Source of the DNA: Lentisphaerota bacterium
GTDB taxonomy: Bacteria > Verrucomicrobiota > Lentisphaeria > Victivallales > Victivallaceae
DNA length: 64,000 nt
Direction: 5' to 3'
NCBI GenBank assembly: GCA_015061685.1
Contig: SUWD01000009.1
Coordinates: forward strand, 1-64,000
The notes beneath the pieces are model-generated. The model did no database searches and was not told the origin of the DNA. It saw only the letters and a program-made list of their open reading frames with translations. How positions within the stretch are numbered: the stretch's first letter is position 1; the number at the start of each line of letters is the position of its first letter. The position numbers and the translations under genes are program-made. Below are positions 63,385 through 64,000 of the stretch, piece by piece.

Positions 63385-64000
63385 GATTACCGCTCCTTTT
63401 TCCGGAAACACTGACTATCCGCACTAATACCGTAGAAAGAAAATCCCCGGCACGTTTCTGCATAGCTGCAGAAAGTTTTTCAGGAGAATAATCTTCCTTT
63501 TTCAATTCTTCCGTCAAAATACGCATACTGTGTGCTGCTAAAAGTTCCCGGTTATCCGGGGTACGCCGATAAATGCGGATATATTCATCCGTAAACTCAC
63601 GGGGCATATCAGGAACAAGTAGTTCTACTGTAAAACAATCTCCGAAATAACTGCTCTTCCGGAACGTCTCTGATAAAGATGAGCTTAAAATATAAAGCGG
63701 CAATGATATTTTCTCATTATTCAAGCGATCGATCCAAGCCGGAAAATCATCAGCTTCTCCGGCAAATATGATCGCATCAACTTCCGGGGAAAAACTTCCC
63801 AGTTCCGGAACAAAACTCAAATCAGGATACAATTCTTTCGCCTTTTCCTGCAATTTTCCGAAAAACACCTTGCCAATTTTATTTTGCGGAATAATCAAAA
63901 ATATTTTCTTCGATCCCCTATGCTTAAGATGCTCCAGCAAAGGTGAAATCAATTCATTCAAAGACGGATAAAAGACAGCCGAATTATCCGGGAACGCTTC
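63362..64000 (-). CDS. Partial binding-protein-like gene, truncated at the window edge
   Basis: The frame is open beyond 64000, so the N-terminus is missing; about 212 residues are visible. Alternating strand/helix segments (KKIFLIIPQNKIGKVFFGKL, VDAIIFAGEADDFPAWIDRL, ISLPLYILSSSLSET) resemble the second lobe of a type I periplasmic-binding or receptor-ligand-binding domain. The end is Arg-rich. Same transcript as the two downstream genes. A complete reading needs the neighbouring sequence. Confidence 0.6.
   Translation of the reverse strand, partial: EAFPDNSAVFYPSLNELISPLLEHLKHRGSKKIFLIIPQNKIGKVFFGKLQEKAKELYPDLSFVPELGSFSPEVDAIIFAGEADDFPAWIDRLNNEKISLPLYILSSSLSETFRKSSYFGDCFTVELLVPDMPREFTDEYIRIYRRTPDNRELLAAHSMRILTEELKKEDYSPEKLSAAMQKRAGDFLSTVLVRIVSVSGKRSGNHGRGFQE

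Overview
The window looks like a chromosome segment of a Lentisphaerae (Victivallales-type) bacterium, possibly from a gut or other polysaccharide-rich anaerobic habitat. This rests on four prepilin-like proteins with the [18 protein letters not shown] start and (in three) the H-X9-DG C-terminal motif, on many large secreted glycosidase-like proteins packed in operons with AraC and LacI regulators, and on anaerobe markers such as a class I-type hybrid-cluster protein. The taxon is an inference from gene content. Promoters are unusually easy to read: most are TTGACA-like, then 16-17 bp, then TATATT.

Layout. 0-14 kb is mostly housekeeping: an RRM RNA-binding protein, a YbaK deacylase, a cysK-nadA-phosphoesterase operon, a HAD hydrolase, a YgiQ radical-SAM protein whose 3' end is antisense to a CAU-anticodon tRNA, an MFS transporter, two tandem Na/Pi-type transporters and a Na/Ca-type exchanger. 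Two near-identical 194-bp repeats in inverted orientation (63-256 and 7650-7843) bracket part of this block. 14-25 kb is one long minus-strand carbohydrate locus: CE7 esterase, AraC regulator, then eight genes (TIM-barrel protein, SIS protein, two Gfo/Idh/MocA-type proteins, AGE-type epimerase, GH113-like protein, large secreted protein, prepilin-like protein). 25-30 kb holds a LacI regulator and a DUF3142-like/lipoprotein pair. 30-40 kb is a second minus-strand operon headed by GH127 and containing GH130, divergent from an AraC gene. 40-48 kb has an SGNH esterase, a 1560-aa secreted protein, a prepilin-like gene and a LacI gene. 48-56 kb has a 20-residue-repeat secreted protein, an Ntn hydrolase, a 436-bp MITE-like element, a 1034-aa secreted protein, a secreted tyrosine phosphatase and a fourth prepilin-like gene. 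56-64 kb has a PHP protein, a ribose-type ABC importer, Hcp, a secreted LIM/DA1-like metallopeptidase and a partial gene at the right edge.

The most unusual signal is in the prepilin-like genes. Just before the FTLIELL codons, each of the four carries two adjacent, nearly perfect palindromes of different sequence but the same layout (14844-14876, 37835-37869, 46918-46992, 55548-55591). The second palindrome always uses the Phe-Thr codons as one arm. At 46.9 kb the 35-bp palindrome unit is tandemly duplicated, which puts the start codon out of frame with the body; removing one unit restores the frame exactly. At 14.9 kb three hairpins sit between two copies of the FTLIELLV sequence. This suggests a hairpin-based process that rearranges or switches prepilin N-termini, linked to operons for secreted hydrolases.
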